Positions 37,703 to 46,115 of a stretch of 64,000 nt of DNA are shown here, piece after piece. The stretch spans positions 434,001 through 498,000 of the forward strand of contig NZ_RCWN01000001.1 of NCBI RefSeq assembly GCF_003668555.1. Reading direction: 5' to 3'. Origin of the DNA: Notoacmeibacter ruber (GTDB taxonomy: Bacteria > Pseudomonadota > Alphaproteobacteria > Rhizobiales > Rhizobiaceae). Both the position numbers and the translations under genes were made by a program. Numbering within the stretch: the stretch's first letter is position 1; each line of letters starts with the position of its first letter. The notes below the pieces were generated by a model, which was not told where the DNA came from, ran no database searches, and saw only the letters and a program-made list of their open reading frames with translations.

Positions 37703-38377
37703 CTACGCCGACGTGAGCGGGCCTGAGGCGTTCCGGTGAATCATGTTGCGCAGGCCTTCCCCCTGGAAGATCAGGTGAGCGCGCATTTCTTCGGCGGCGA
37801 TGCGCTCGTCACGCATCTTGATCGCTTCCAATACGCCGTCATGCTCGGCCGAGGAGTTGGCAAGGCGGCCTGGTAGTCGCCCTTGGGCAATGCGAAGAAA
37901 CGAGAGCGTATCGCGGAGCGCCATGGTCTGTTTTCGCAGAAATGCGTTCCCAGCCGCATTGTAGATCGCTTCATGGAAAACGCAGTTCGCCGCATAGTAG
38001 CGCTCGGTATCGGACTGCGCCGCGAAGCGACGGCATTCGGCCTGGGCGGCTTCCATCTTTTCGAGATCGTCAGACGTCCGTCGGCGGCAGGCCAGACGGG
38101 CACAGGACGCCTCCAGTTCGGCCATGCATTCGAATTGGTCGAGCATCTCGACGACTGTCAGTCCGCGCACAACGGCGCGTTGGCGTGGGCGAAGTGTAAC
38201 AAGGCCCGCGGCGGCAAGGCTTCGGATCGCTTCACGTACCGGTGTTCGGGAGACGCCGAAGCGATCAGCAAGCCGGCTTTCGGACAAATAATCGCCCGGC
38301 TGGATCCGCCCGAGCAGGATGTCTTCCTCCAGACCATTCCTTACCTGTTCGCTTTGGAGACGACTCTGATCTGACAC
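37703..38377 (-). CDS. GntR-family transcriptional regulator, FCD subfamily
   Basis: DNA-binding regulator of 224 residues. The winged HTH (residues about 8-75) reads LEEDILLGRIQPGDYLSESRLADRFGVSRTPVREAIRSLAAAGLVTLRPR, the GntR hallmark. The FCD effector domain follows with the histidines of a metal site (FHEAIYNAAG, EHDGVLEAI, MRAHLIFQGE). FCD regulators usually sense carboxylates. It lies near a TRAP transporter and a MatB-like ligase, as MatR does in rhizobial malonate loci, though an aldo/keto reductase gene separates them. Malonate sensing is therefore a hypothesis. Confidence 0.9.
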   Translation of the reverse strand: MSDQSRLQSEQVRNGLEEDILLGRIQPGDYLSESRLADRFGVSRTPVREAIRSLAAAGLVTLRPRQRAVVRGLTVVEMLDQFECMAELEASCARLACRRRTSDDLEKMEAAQAECRRFAAQSDTERYYAANCVFHEAIYNAAGNAFLRKQTMALRDTLSFLRIAQGRLPGRLANSSAEHDGVLEAIKMRDERIAAEEMRAHLIFQGEGLRNMIHRNASGPLTSA

Positions 38378-38487
38378 GCGGTTTTGCCTCGAACATTCAA
38401 TTTTGTAAGGGCGCTTTGCCCTTGCTCCTCTCTACACAGCGAATCGCGCGGGTTGAAGCATGGAGCGAAAATTGCTGTCGCTTCCCC

Positions 38488-39492
38488 TCATCGCAGATGC
38501 CTTCCATCGGGCGGATATTTCGGGTCGAAGGCACCGGGCGCGGCGCTCTTGCCGGGGATGCAGAGGCTGCTCAGCATCTCTTCATCGGCGCTGTCATAGC
38601 GGGTTTTCAGCGCCTCGAGATAGCCCTCGATCTGGGAGACCGTTCTCGGTCCTGCGAGCACGGACGTTACCGCATCATTCGCCAGAACCCAGCGGATGGC
38701 GAGATGAGCCGGATTTCGGCCGCTCTCGCGTGCGTATTCGGCGGCTGCCGCAGCCTGTTGAAGCGTTTCTGGACGAAACTCGGTTTGCAGGATTCGTTTG
38801 TCGCCGCGCCCTGCACGCGAACCTGGAGGCGGCGCGCCGTCGGTGGCATATTTGCCGGTCAGCACGCCGCGCGCCAGTGGTGAATAGCTCACGACGGACA
38901 TACCGAAATGGCGGCATGCCGGGATGAAGCCGGCTTCCGCCTCGCGGTTGAGCATATGGTAGAGCGGTTGCGCTGCGACCGGCCGGTCGACGCCGGCAGC
39001 ATCGGCTAGACGCACCAGCTCGGCAATTTTCCAAGCCGGAAAATTGGAGAAGCCCCAGGCCCGGATGCGGTGGTCGGCGAGCAGTTCGCCGAGAGCATCG
39101 ATCGTCGCTGCGAGATCCTGAGAGGGATCATCCAGATGAAGATAGTAGAGGTCGATCTGTTTGCGTTCGAGCCGGTCCAGAGAGCGCGCCGCGGCCTCGC
39201 GTATCCAGTCAGGGGACAAGCCGCCGCTTCGCTCATCGGAGCCGACACGGTTGCCGACCTTCGTCGCTATAATTGTGCCTTCGGGGAGGCGGCTACTGAG
39301 CCGTCCGAGCATCGCTTCCGAGGCTCCGGCCGAATACATGTCGGCGGTATCGACGAAATTGCCCCCGGCGGTGAAATAGCGATCGAGGATCTCGGACGCT
39401 TCGTCTTCATCGGTCTGATCGCCAAACATCATGGTGCCGAGGCAAAGTTCGGATACTGAAGGCCCTTCAGGCCAGAGAGGACGCTTTTTCAC
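38488..39492 (-). CDS. Aldo/keto reductase
   Basis: NADPH-dependent oxidoreductase of 334 residues with the TIM-barrel AKR fold. The catalytic tetrad is visible as Asp and Tyr in NFVDTADMYSAGASE (near 46-58), Lys in IIATKVG and His in YYLHLDDP. The cofactor loop RPVAAQPLYHMLNREAE, SYSPLARGVLTGKY and AIRWVLANDAVTSVLAGPR are also present. It belongs to the subgroup around YajO/YghZ-like proteins. The substrate is unknown. It is 87 bp downstream of the TRAP binding-protein gene in the same direction and could be cotranscribed. Confidence 0.9.
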   Translation of the reverse strand: MKKRPLWPEGPSVSELCLGTMMFGDQTDEDEASEILDRYFTAGGNFVDTADMYSAGASEAMLGRLSSRLPEGTIIATKVGNRVGSDERSGGLSPDWIREAAARSLDRLERKQIDLYYLHLDDPSQDLAATIDALGELLADHRIRAWGFSNFPAWKIAELVRLADAAGVDRPVAAQPLYHMLNREAEAGFIPACRHFGMSVVSYSPLARGVLTGKYATDGAPPPGSRAGRGDKRILQTEFRPETLQQAAAAAEYARESGRNPAHLAIRWVLANDAVTSVLAGPRTVSQIEGYLEALKTRYDSADEEMLSSLCIPGKSAAPGAFDPKYPPDGRHLR

Positions 39493-39579
39493 GGTTTCAG
39501 CTCCTGTCGGAGTGGCAGCGGGCGCCGTACCCTTGGTCGGCGCCCGCCTGAGGTCTGTTCAGGCGATCATTCGCCATGA

Positions 39580-40572
39580 TCACTTTTCGCTGTTGGTCAC
39601 CTTCTGCCAGATATCCATCAGCTTCTGTGCGTCTTCGCCATTATCGTCGGTGTAGCTCTTATAAATCGGCTGCATCTGCTCGCGCAGCGAAGCCTGCTCT
39701 TCAGCGCTTACCTCGACAACTGTCTCGGCCTGGGTTTTCACCTTCTCCAGAAGCGAGCTCTGCTCTTCTTCGAAATTTTCGCGCGACCATTCCACCGTGC
39801 GGCGGACGGCTTCGTCGACGCTCTGCTTCTGTTCGTCGCTGAGGGAGTCGTATTTCGCCGCATTCATCAGCAGCAGGTAAGGGGCGCGAACAACCGTCGC
39901 GGCGAGATAGGTCGGTGCCACATCGGCCAGGCCATAGTTGATGTAGGACGACCAGGTCGTGGAAATGCCATCGACCGTGCCGGTCTGGAGTGCGAGGAAC
40001 TGCTCGGCGGCGCTGAGCAGAACCACCGACGCCCCAAGCTCCCGGAGCGCCTCGTCAGACAGACCGCCGGCACCGCGGAGCTTCAGACCGGAAATGCCGG
40101 AGACAGATTCGACGGGACTGCTCAAGAAGAGCTGAGCCGGACCGGAGGAATTGATGACACCGAGATATTTCACGCCGAACTGCGCGAACGTCTTGTCGAG
40201 GATGGAGACGACTTCGGGGTCCAACGCCATCTCGTACATGGCGGCGTCATCATAGGATTCCGGCGGAAATGGCAGCGAGAAGACGTTGATCAGCGGCACC
40301 TGGCCGGAAAGATATCCGGCATAGACCGAATAGATGTCCACGACGCCCTGCGATGTGGCCTGAAGAGCCTCGCGGCCTTTCACGAGCGACTCGTTCGGAA
40401 ATACGTTGACCGTAATGTCCTCATCGATTTCCTGAAGCTGATCGGCGAAATACTGCGCCGTCTTGCCCCGGAAATCTTCCGTCGCGAAATAGTGTCCGAG
40501 TTTCAGGTCTTGCGCCGAGACGACGCTTGTCCCGCCGATAATCACGGCAAGCGCGGTTAGAACTTTCAGCAT
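39580..40572 (-). CDS. dctP: TRAP transporter solute-binding protein, DctP type
   Basis: Periplasmic receptor of 330 residues delivering a carboxylate ligand to the DctQM permease. The signal peptide is MLKVLTALAVIIGGTSVVSAQ. Conserved DctP features follow: LKLGHYFATED, VFPNESLVKGREALQATSQGVVDIY, GLKLRGAG with the arginine expected to bind the ligand carboxylate, and LQTGTVDGISTTWSSY. The frame runs on to 41202 antisense to nothing relevant, but ATG 40572 follows GGGAGAGAGAAGA and starts the signal peptide. The gene is third in a dctQ-dctM-dctP transcript. Malonate-type ligands are suggested by the neighbouring MatB-like ligase. Confidence 0.9.
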   Translation of the reverse strand: MLKVLTALAVIIGGTSVVSAQDLKLGHYFATEDFRGKTAQYFADQLQEIDEDITVNVFPNESLVKGREALQATSQGVVDIYSVYAGYLSGQVPLINVFSLPFPPESYDDAAMYEMALDPEVVSILDKTFAQFGVKYLGVINSSGPAQLFLSSPVESVSGISGLKLRGAGGLSDEALRELGASVVLLSAAEQFLALQTGTVDGISTTWSSYINYGLADVAPTYLAATVVRAPYLLLMNAAKYDSLSDEQKQSVDEAVRRTVEWSRENFEEEQSSLLEKVKTQAETVVEVSAEEQASLREQMQPIYKSYTDDNGEDAQKLMDIWQKVTNSEK

Positions 40573-40586
40573 TCTTCTCTCTCCCA

Positions 40587-41849
40587 TTAGTAGACAATCA
40601 GTTGCGGAAACACGCAAAGCGCCACGAGGACGACGATGTACATCGCCATCAGCGGCGCAGTCCCCCGGATGACATCGCCAAGCGAAATCTCCGGTGAGCA
40701 GGCGTTCACCACGTAGAGGCAGAGACCGACCGGCGGCGTGACGACGGCAAGGCTCATATTCACCATCAGGACGATGGCGAACCAGATCGGGTCGAACCCG
40801 AGTGCAAGAACGGTTGGAAAGATCACCGGCATGGTGATCAGAATGATCGACGTGACTTCCAGGAACATGCCGAGGACGAAGTAGGCGATCATGATCAGCG
40901 CGAAGACGACCCAGGGCGAAACGTCCATCCCAACGACGAAAGCTGTCAGTTCCTGAGGCATCTGCGTGACGCCGAGCAGGTAGCCGAACAGCATCGCCCC
41001 CATCAGAACGAAGAGCAGCATGGCGCTGGTCCGGGCGGTCGAAAGGAGGACGGCCTTGACGTTCTGAAGTGTCAGCCTGCGCTGTACGCCTGCGATGATG
41101 AAGGCGCCTATGGCTCCGACGCCGGCCGCCTCCGTCGGGGTTGCGATGCCGAGATAGATCGAACCGATCACGAGAGCGACGAGAATGAGAACCGGCAGAC
41201 AAAGAACGAGTGATTCAAGCCGTCCGACGTGACTGGCCGAAATGGTGTCTTTGTCTGACTTTCGAACCATGAAGCTGACAAGGATGCAGCAGAGGAGTGT
41301 AATGAGGATGCCGGGCAGGATACCGGCCAGAAACAGCGAAGCAATGGGTGTCTCGGTCACGACGCCGTAGATGATAAGGGGAAGGCTCGGCGGAATGATC
41401 ATGCCGAGCGGGCTGGCGCCTGCAACCGATCCTGCCGCCACTGTCTTGGGGTAATTGCGCTTCAGCATCTCCGGCACGGCAACCGCGCCGATCACCGCCG
41501 CCACGCCGACCGCCGTGCCGCTCACCGCGCCAAAGACCGCGCTCGCGACGATAGCTGCTATGGCTTGTCCGCCCCCGATGCGACCGAGCCAGCGCTCGAC
41601 GGCCGCAAAGAGATCCTTGCCGATGCCGGTGGCGCCGATGATCTCGCTCATGAGGACAAAGAGAGGGATGGCCGTCAGCACGAATTCGGAGGTGGTCCCC
41701 CATGCAATGTTCGACATCGCGCTGATCGACGACAATCCGCCTGTCATGAGAAGGCCCAGAAGGGTGGTTCCGGCAAGCGCGAACGCGACGGGCACACCGA
41801 TCACGATGGCGAAAAGCAGGATCGCCAGAAAAACGAAACCGAGGATCAT
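40587..41849 (-). CDS. dctM: TRAP transporter large permease, DctM type
   Basis: Twelve-helix inner-membrane subunit of 420 residues using a sodium gradient to import the ligand. Family marks include GVPVAFALAG near 20, SEFVLTAIPLFVLMSEII, VASAVFGAVSGTAVGVAAVIGAVAVPEM, ASPLGMIIPPSLPLIIYG, IYLGIATPTEAAGVGAIGAFI and VTPPVGLCLYVVN. Its start overlaps the dctQ stop by 4 nt, and dctP begins 14 bp downstream of its stop, so the three genes form one transcript with the small permease. Confidence 0.94.
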   Translation of the reverse strand: MILGFVFLAILLFAIVIGVPVAFALAGTTLLGLLMTGGLSSISAMSNIAWGTTSEFVLTAIPLFVLMSEIIGATGIGKDLFAAVERWLGRIGGGQAIAAIVASAVFGAVSGTAVGVAAVIGAVAVPEMLKRNYPKTVAAGSVAGASPLGMIIPPSLPLIIYGVVTETPIASLFLAGILPGILITLLCCILVSFMVRKSDKDTISASHVGRLESLVLCLPVLILVALVIGSIYLGIATPTEAAGVGAIGAFIIAGVQRRLTLQNVKAVLLSTARTSAMLLFVLMGAMLFGYLLGVTQMPQELTAFVVGMDVSPWVVFALIMIAYFVLGMFLEVTSIILITMPVIFPTVLALGFDPIWFAIVLMVNMSLAVVTPPVGLCLYVVNACSPEISLGDVIRGTAPLMAMYIVVLVALCVFPQLIVY

Positions 41850-42352
41850 GCCCGTTCCTCGCTTTCATAGCGCCGACCGCTGATCGTATCAGCCAGTCCG
41901 ACCAGCGACTCCAAAAGGAGCGCTATGCAGCTCAAAGGGATCAGCGCCTGGGGTATCCAGAGCGGTGTTGCGAGAAGGGTGGATGCCCGCCAGCCGAAGC
42001 GGAAGGACGCCAGAGCCATCTGCCAGCCGGTCCATAGAAGGACGACCGCGACGATCGCGGCGACCACGAACATGCAGATATCCGAGAAACGGCGGCCAGC
42101 ACGGCCTCCCGTCTCGCCGATAAGATCCATGCGGATGTGGCCGCCCACCCGCAAGGTCCAGGCTGCGCCGAGAAAGGCTGTCGCGACGAGCGTGTAACTC
42201 GACAGCTCGGAAACCCAGATTGTCGGACTGCCGAGCAGATAACGCGCCATCACCTCGTAGGTGACGGCCAGGGCCATGAACATGACGCCCGCTGCGCACA
42301 CCACAAACAAGCCGAAACTAAAGGCTCCGCTAGCACGCCGTAGAGTGCTCAT
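41846..42352 (-). CDS. dctQ: TRAP transporter small permease, DctQ type
   Basis: Four-helix inner-membrane subunit of 168 residues that pairs with DctM. The membrane helices lie near 15-35, 50-68, 90-112 and 130-152. The motif ATAFLGAAWTLRVGGHIRMDLIGE near 52-75 is diagnostic of DctQ. The start at 42352 (MSTLRRASG) follows GGGAGGTGTAG. It is the first gene of the TRAP transcript, divergent from the crotonase gene across a 163-bp regulatory region. Confidence 0.9.
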   Translation of the reverse strand: MSTLRRASGAFSFGLFVVCAAGVMFMALAVTYEVMARYLLGSPTIWVSELSSYTLVATAFLGAAWTLRVGGHIRMDLIGETGGRAGRRFSDICMFVVAAIVAVVLLWTGWQMALASFRFGWRASTLLATPLWIPQALIPLSCIALLLESLVGLADTISGRRYESEERA

Positions 42353-42398
42353 GAGCTACACCTCCCAGACGATCGGCAAACGAAATTCGGCTGCCAAT

Positions 42399-42449
42399 CT
42401 TGTATCCTCCATAATTTACGGTACACACTAATTTTAAATCTGTATACTG
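42399..42449. promoter_or_regulatory. Candidate FCD/GntR operator region between TRAP and ligase transcripts
   Basis: CTGTATACTG (42440-42449) agrees at 7 of 10 positions with TTGTATACAA, the site I recall for rhizobial MatR. CTTGTATCC (42399-42407) and GGTACACAC (42420-42428) are related half-sites. All lie in an AT-rich divergent promoter region between dctQ and the crotonase gene, so a single regulator could control both transcripts. Confidence 0.4.
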
Positions 42450-42515
42450 TTTTCTCAAAAATGGGCGAAGGCGGCCGGAGAGCAGGCTTCGTTTTAACGG
42501 TGGAGGAGAGTGAGA

Positions 42516-43337
42516 GTGGAAGAGGAAATATCCGAGCAGAGCGCCGCGCAGCAAAGCCCGGCGGTCGAAATGACGTTGAAGGACGGCATTGCACGTATTG
42601 TCTTGTGCAACCCCGTTCGTCGTAATGCGATAACGCGGGAAATGTGGGCCGGGCTGACGGAGGCAGCCAAGTCTCTGCAGGATGATGAGGATTTGCGCGT
42701 CGTCCTGATCAGGGGGCAGGGGCAGAAAGCCTTCGCTTCCGGGGCCGATATCAGCGAATTCGGCGAAGCGCGCCGTAGCAGCGAACAGGCTGAAGCGTAC
42801 ACTCAGACCGTGCAGGCTGCCGTGGAGGCGATCGAATTGATCCCGGTGCCGGTCGTTGCGCTGGTGCATGGGTTCTGCATCGGGGCGGGCACCGCAATCG
42901 CGCTCGCATGCGACATGCGCTATCTGGACGACCAGGCCCGTTTTGCAGTCCCCGCTGCTCGCCTCGGCATCGGCTACAGTCCGAAATGGATCAAGCGGCT
43001 CGTCGACGTTGTCGGCAAGGGCTATGCGTCCGAGATCCTGATGACCGGAAGCCAGTTGGATGCCGACGCTGCGCTTCGTTGTCAGTTTGCAAATGCCGTC
43101 CGCCCGGCCGCCGAGCTGGACGAGTTCGTTGAGGATCGACTCCAGCGCATGAGCCGAAACGCACCCCTTTCGATGAGAGCGTCGAAGGCGGCGATCCGCG
43201 AGTGTATGGCCTTCGACCGCGATCGCGACTGGCAACTCCCTTTCGACCTTTCAGATCGCTGCGCATCGAGCCGCGACTATGAGGAGGCGCTGGATGCCTT
43301 TGCAAACAAGCGCTCACCGGACTTCCACGGGCGATAG
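42516..43337 (+). CDS. Crotonase-superfamily protein, possible (methyl)malonyl-CoA decarboxylase
   Basis: Cytoplasmic CoA-thioester enzyme of about 273 residues. The crotonase oxyanion-hole segments are present: AFASGADISEF near 75 and HGFCIGAGTAIALACDMRY near 115. The first catalytic Glu of enoyl-CoA hydratase (PE in the P-E-I-x-L-G motif) is replaced: the segment reads PAARLGIGYSPKW. So ordinary hydratase activity is doubtful. A tyrosine occupies this loop, as in E. coli ScpB (YgfG), a crotonase-fold methylmalonyl-CoA decarboxylase. GTG 42516 is preferred over 42510 for SD spacing after GGAGGAG. The MatB-like ligase follows after 10 bp. Decarboxylase activity is inference. Confidence 0.7.
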   Translation: MEEEISEQSAAQQSPAVEMTLKDGIARIVLCNPVRRNAITREMWAGLTEAAKSLQDDEDLRVVLIRGQGQKAFASGADISEFGEARRSSEQAEAYTQTVQAAVEAIELIPVPVVALVHGFCIGAGTAIALACDMRYLDDQARFAVPAARLGIGYSPKWIKRLVDVVGKGYASEILMTGSQLDADAALRCQFANAVRPAAELDEFVEDRLQRMSRNAPLSMRASKAAIRECMAFDRDRDWQLPFDLSDRCASSRDYEEALDAFANKRSPDFHGR

Positions 43338-43347
43338 GAGACCCATC

Positions 43348-44853
43348 ATGATCGACACCTCCGGAACCCTTTATGATTCATTGGCCCGGCACGCGGAAAA
43401 CCAGCCATCCGCGCCCGCCATCGTGCTCTTCGATGGCACGACCTACGATTTCGCCTATCTCAAGCGGCAGGCCGACCGTATCGCGGCGGCGCTCCGGTCG
43501 AAAGGCGTACAGCCGGGAGACCGCGTCGCCGTCAAGCTGGAAAAGTCGATCGAGGCGCTCGCAGCGCTGTTCGGCGTTTTTCGAGCGGGTGCGATCTTCC
43601 TGCCGATCAATACGCAGTATTCGCGCCGCGAAGTCACCGATATCGCCGAGGATGCGGAGCCTCGGCTGATGATCGGCTCTCAAGAAGGCGCGGCCGATGT
43701 CGATGGTTTGCCGTTTGTCTCTCTTGATCTGGGTTCCCCGGATGGCGAGGACCTTTTGGAAGCCACCCCTCTGGATGCAACGCCAGACGATCAGCCGCCG
43801 GGCCCGAGCGATCTTGCCGCCATGCTCTATACGTCCGGCACCACAGGGCGACCAAAGGGCGCTCCGCTCTCGCACGGCAATCTCACCGCAAACCTTTCCG
43901 CTTTGGCCCAGTTCTGGAAGATCGGCGCCAATGACCGGGTTCTGCACATCCTGCCGATGTTTCATGCGCATGGTCTGTTTCTCGCGGCAGCCATGCCGCT
44001 CGGTGTTGGAGGCAGCCTGATACTGGTTGAAAAGTTCACCACCGAGGCAACGCTTGCGAAAATTCCGGAGGCCACGGTCCTGATGGCGGTCCCGGCGATC
44101 TACTCCAGATTGCTGGCCGATCCGGCCTTCAATGCTGAGACATGTCGCAACCTGCGGCTGGCGACCTCTGGGTCCGCGCCTCTCTCGCCCGAACTATTCG
44201 ATGCCATTGCGCAACGCAGCGGTCTGAATATCGTCGAGCGCTACGGATCGACCGAGACCTGCATCATCACCAGCAATCCGCTGGAGGGGCAGCGGAAGGT
44301 CGGCTCTGTCGGTGTGCCACTTCCCAATATCGACGTTCGGATCGTCGATAGGAACGGAAGGCCGGTCGAACAGGGGGAGGTCGGCCGCGTCCAGATCAAT
44401 AGTCCGGCGACGATTTCCGGATACTGGCAGAGGCCTGACCTCACGGATGAATGGACCAGCGACGGCTACTTCGATGTCGGCGATCTCGGAAAGCTCGATG
44501 AGGATGGCTATCTCTATCTCGTCGGTCGCAGCAAGGAACTCATCATCTCTGGTGGCTACAACGTCTATCCCCGCGAGGTGGAAATCGTCGTCGCCAATTT
44601 GGACGGCGTCAGGGAGGCGGCTGTCTTCGGGGCGCCGCATCCCGATTTTGGAGAGGGCGTCGTTTGCGCCGTCACCTTGTCCAGCGGAGAGGCTGTAGAC
44701 GAGAATGAGATAGCGGCGGCGATCAAACCCGATCTCGCAGCCTACAAGCGACCGAAAAAGATCGTGATACTCGATGAGTTTCCCCGCAATGCCATGGGCA
44801 AGATTCTGAAGAACGACCTGAAAGATCGTTACGCATCGATCTTCAATTCCTAG
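43348..44853 (+). CDS. matB: Acyl-CoA synthetase, MatB-like (malonyl-CoA synthetase family)
   Basis: Adenylate-forming ligase of 501 residues joining CoA to a carboxylic acid with ATP. Motifs are YTSGTTGRPKGAPLSHGNL (P-loop, near 168-186), FHAHGLF, SGSAPLSPELF, ERYGSTETCIITSNPLEGQRKVGSVGVPLP, the DGYFDVGDLGKLDEDGYLYLVGRSKELIISGGYNVYPREVE hinge region, and the catalytic Lys in PRNAMGKILKN. The ERYG-TET..TSNP-EG-R stretch is close to rhizobial MatB, so malonate or methylmalonate is the likely substrate. TAGGAG precedes ATG 43348. It shares a transcript with the crotonase. Confidence 0.85.
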   Translation: MIDTSGTLYDSLARHAENQPSAPAIVLFDGTTYDFAYLKRQADRIAAALRSKGVQPGDRVAVKLEKSIEALAALFGVFRAGAIFLPINTQYSRREVTDIAEDAEPRLMIGSQEGAADVDGLPFVSLDLGSPDGEDLLEATPLDATPDDQPPGPSDLAAMLYTSGTTGRPKGAPLSHGNLTANLSALAQFWKIGANDRVLHILPMFHAHGLFLAAAMPLGVGGSLILVEKFTTEATLAKIPEATVLMAVPAIYSRLLADPAFNAETCRNLRLATSGSAPLSPELFDAIAQRSGLNIVERYGSTETCIITSNPLEGQRKVGSVGVPLPNIDVRIVDRNGRPVEQGEVGRVQINSPATISGYWQRPDLTDEWTSDGYFDVGDLGKLDEDGYLYLVGRSKELIISGGYNVYPREVEIVVANLDGVREAAVFGAPHPDFGEGVVCAVTLSSGEAVDENEIAAAIKPDLAAYKRPKKIVILDEFPRNAMGKILKNDLKDRYASIFNS

Positions 44854-44891
44854 TCTGAGGTTGGGACTGGCGCATGCGCCCTGCCTCAGAC
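44853..44891 (+). terminator. Nested hairpin after matB
   Basis: GTCTGAGG (44853-44860) pairs with CCTCAGAC (44884-44891), enclosing a second palindrome GGCGCATGCGCC (44869-44880). It begins at the matB stop codon. There is no T-run, so termination would need Rho or the element stabilises the 3' end. Confidence 0.45.
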
Positions 44892-44984
44892 ATGTGCCGT
44901 CTGACTGCGCGGGAAGGATGTTTCGGACAGGGCCAGGGGAGGCGATACGATTGCAGTCTCTCGGCCTTAACGGCGAGGATGGCC

Positions 44985-46115
44985 TTATCGGGCTGTGCGC
45001 GCGTCGAATTCGATCGTCACGGCAAGGCCGTTCGAGCCATCCGTTTCGATACCGGCATTCAGCTTGCGGACGCAGCCCTGAATGATCTTCCAGCCGAGGG
45101 AACGGGACTGGCGGAGGACCTTTTCGGCGTCCTTCAGTCCAGGCCCGTTGTCCCGCACCGTCAGGCGAATCTTGTTGTCGGTCTGCGACGCATCGATCCA
45201 GACCTTCCGCTTCGTCTTGTCGTCACCGGACGCATGTTTGACAGCATTCGTCAGAAGTTCGTTGACGATCAGGCCGATCTCGGTCGCCGTATCAAAGGAA
45301 ACCGACAGCGGCTCACTGTTGACTTCGATGGTCACTCCACTCTGATCGAATGCCAGTCGCAGCCGTTCGGCGAGCGTCTCGATATGTTGCTCCAGATCGA
45401 CATGGGTAACGTCATCGGCCTGATGGAGCAGGTTGTGCGCATTGGCGAAGGCTTGGATTCGTCCGGTAAAATCGTTCAGCGCATTTCGCGTTTCTTCCTG
45501 GTTCGACTGCCGGGCCTGCATCAGCGCGAGTGATTGAATGATCGCCAGATTATTCTTGGTCCGGTGATGCATCTCGCGCAGAAGAAACTGTTGCTCAGCC
45601 AGGGCATCGCGAAGGGCGCGGTTCTGCTCGCCAAGCTCTTCTATCGGCGATCCGTGTGTCGCTTTCACAAGTGCCTCGGCGGCCACCTGCGCCAGGTCGG
45701 CGGAGGCAAGATCCGTCTTGAGGTTGAGCGCCAAATCGACCGTGGTCCCGGCCTCGCTGGTGTCCACCGAGAAGTTGTCGACCAGCTTCTGCGACCCTGA
45801 AAGGCCCAGACCGGGGCCCTTGTGCGACTGGTGGCGGTTGCGCAGCAGCCCACCGATTCCCTCGATGCCGCCGCCATGGTCCTGAACGCGCGCGACGAGG
45901 CAGATGTGATGCTTGCCTTCGGTGAAGGAAAATTCGGCAACGCCGTCCTTGCCATATTGCAGGGCGTTTCGGGCGATCTCCGATACGGCGGTGGCAAAGC
46001 GTATCTGGTCCCGGCTCGGTGCTCCGCCAACCTTGGCGATCAGGCGGGCCGTTCGGCGCGTGTGCGACACGTCACCGTCCTGCTCGAGCGCGATTGACGT
46101 CACAACGGATTTCAC
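44985..46115 (-). CDS. RsbT-like ATPase fused to HWE/HisKA_2 histidine kinase
   Basis: Soluble two-part kinase of 376 residues. Residues about 10-135 are an RsbT-like GHKL ATPase (VSEIARNALQYG N-box near 44-55, RVQDHGGGIEG, GPGLGLSGSQKLVDNF). Residues about 165-376 form a HisKA_2 histidine kinase with EMHHRTKNNLAIIQSLALMQ (His near 183) and a HATPase (LIVNELLTNAVKHA, RDNGPGL). The GTG start at 46115 overlaps the phosphatase stop by 4 nt; a TTG at 46145 also lies in frame. It is the last gene of the stressosome operon and could turn stressosome state into phosphotransfer. Its receiver partner is not proven. Confidence 0.85.
   Translation of the reverse strand: MKSVVTSIALEQDGDVSHTRRTARLIAKVGGAPSRDQIRFATAVSEIARNALQYGKDGVAEFSFTEGKHHICLVARVQDHGGGIEGIGGLLRNRHQSHKGPGLGLSGSQKLVDNFSVDTSEAGTTVDLALNLKTDLASADLAQVAAEALVKATHGSPIEELGEQNRALRDALAEQQFLLREMHHRTKNNLAIIQSLALMQARQSNQEETRNALNDFTGRIQAFANAHNLLHQADDVTHVDLEQHIETLAERLRLAFDQSGVTIEVNSEPLSVSFDTATEIGLIVNELLTNAVKHASGDDKTKRKVWIDASQTDNKIRLTVRDNGPGLKDAEKVLRQSRSLGWKIIQGCVRKLNAGIETDGSNGLAVTIEFDARTAR

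Noticed and set aside
39580..41202. 540-residue minus-strand frame reaching upstream of the TRAP binding protein
   Set aside because: The extension overlaps dctM in another frame and has Arg/His-rich shadow composition; the signal peptide and SD fix the start at 40572.
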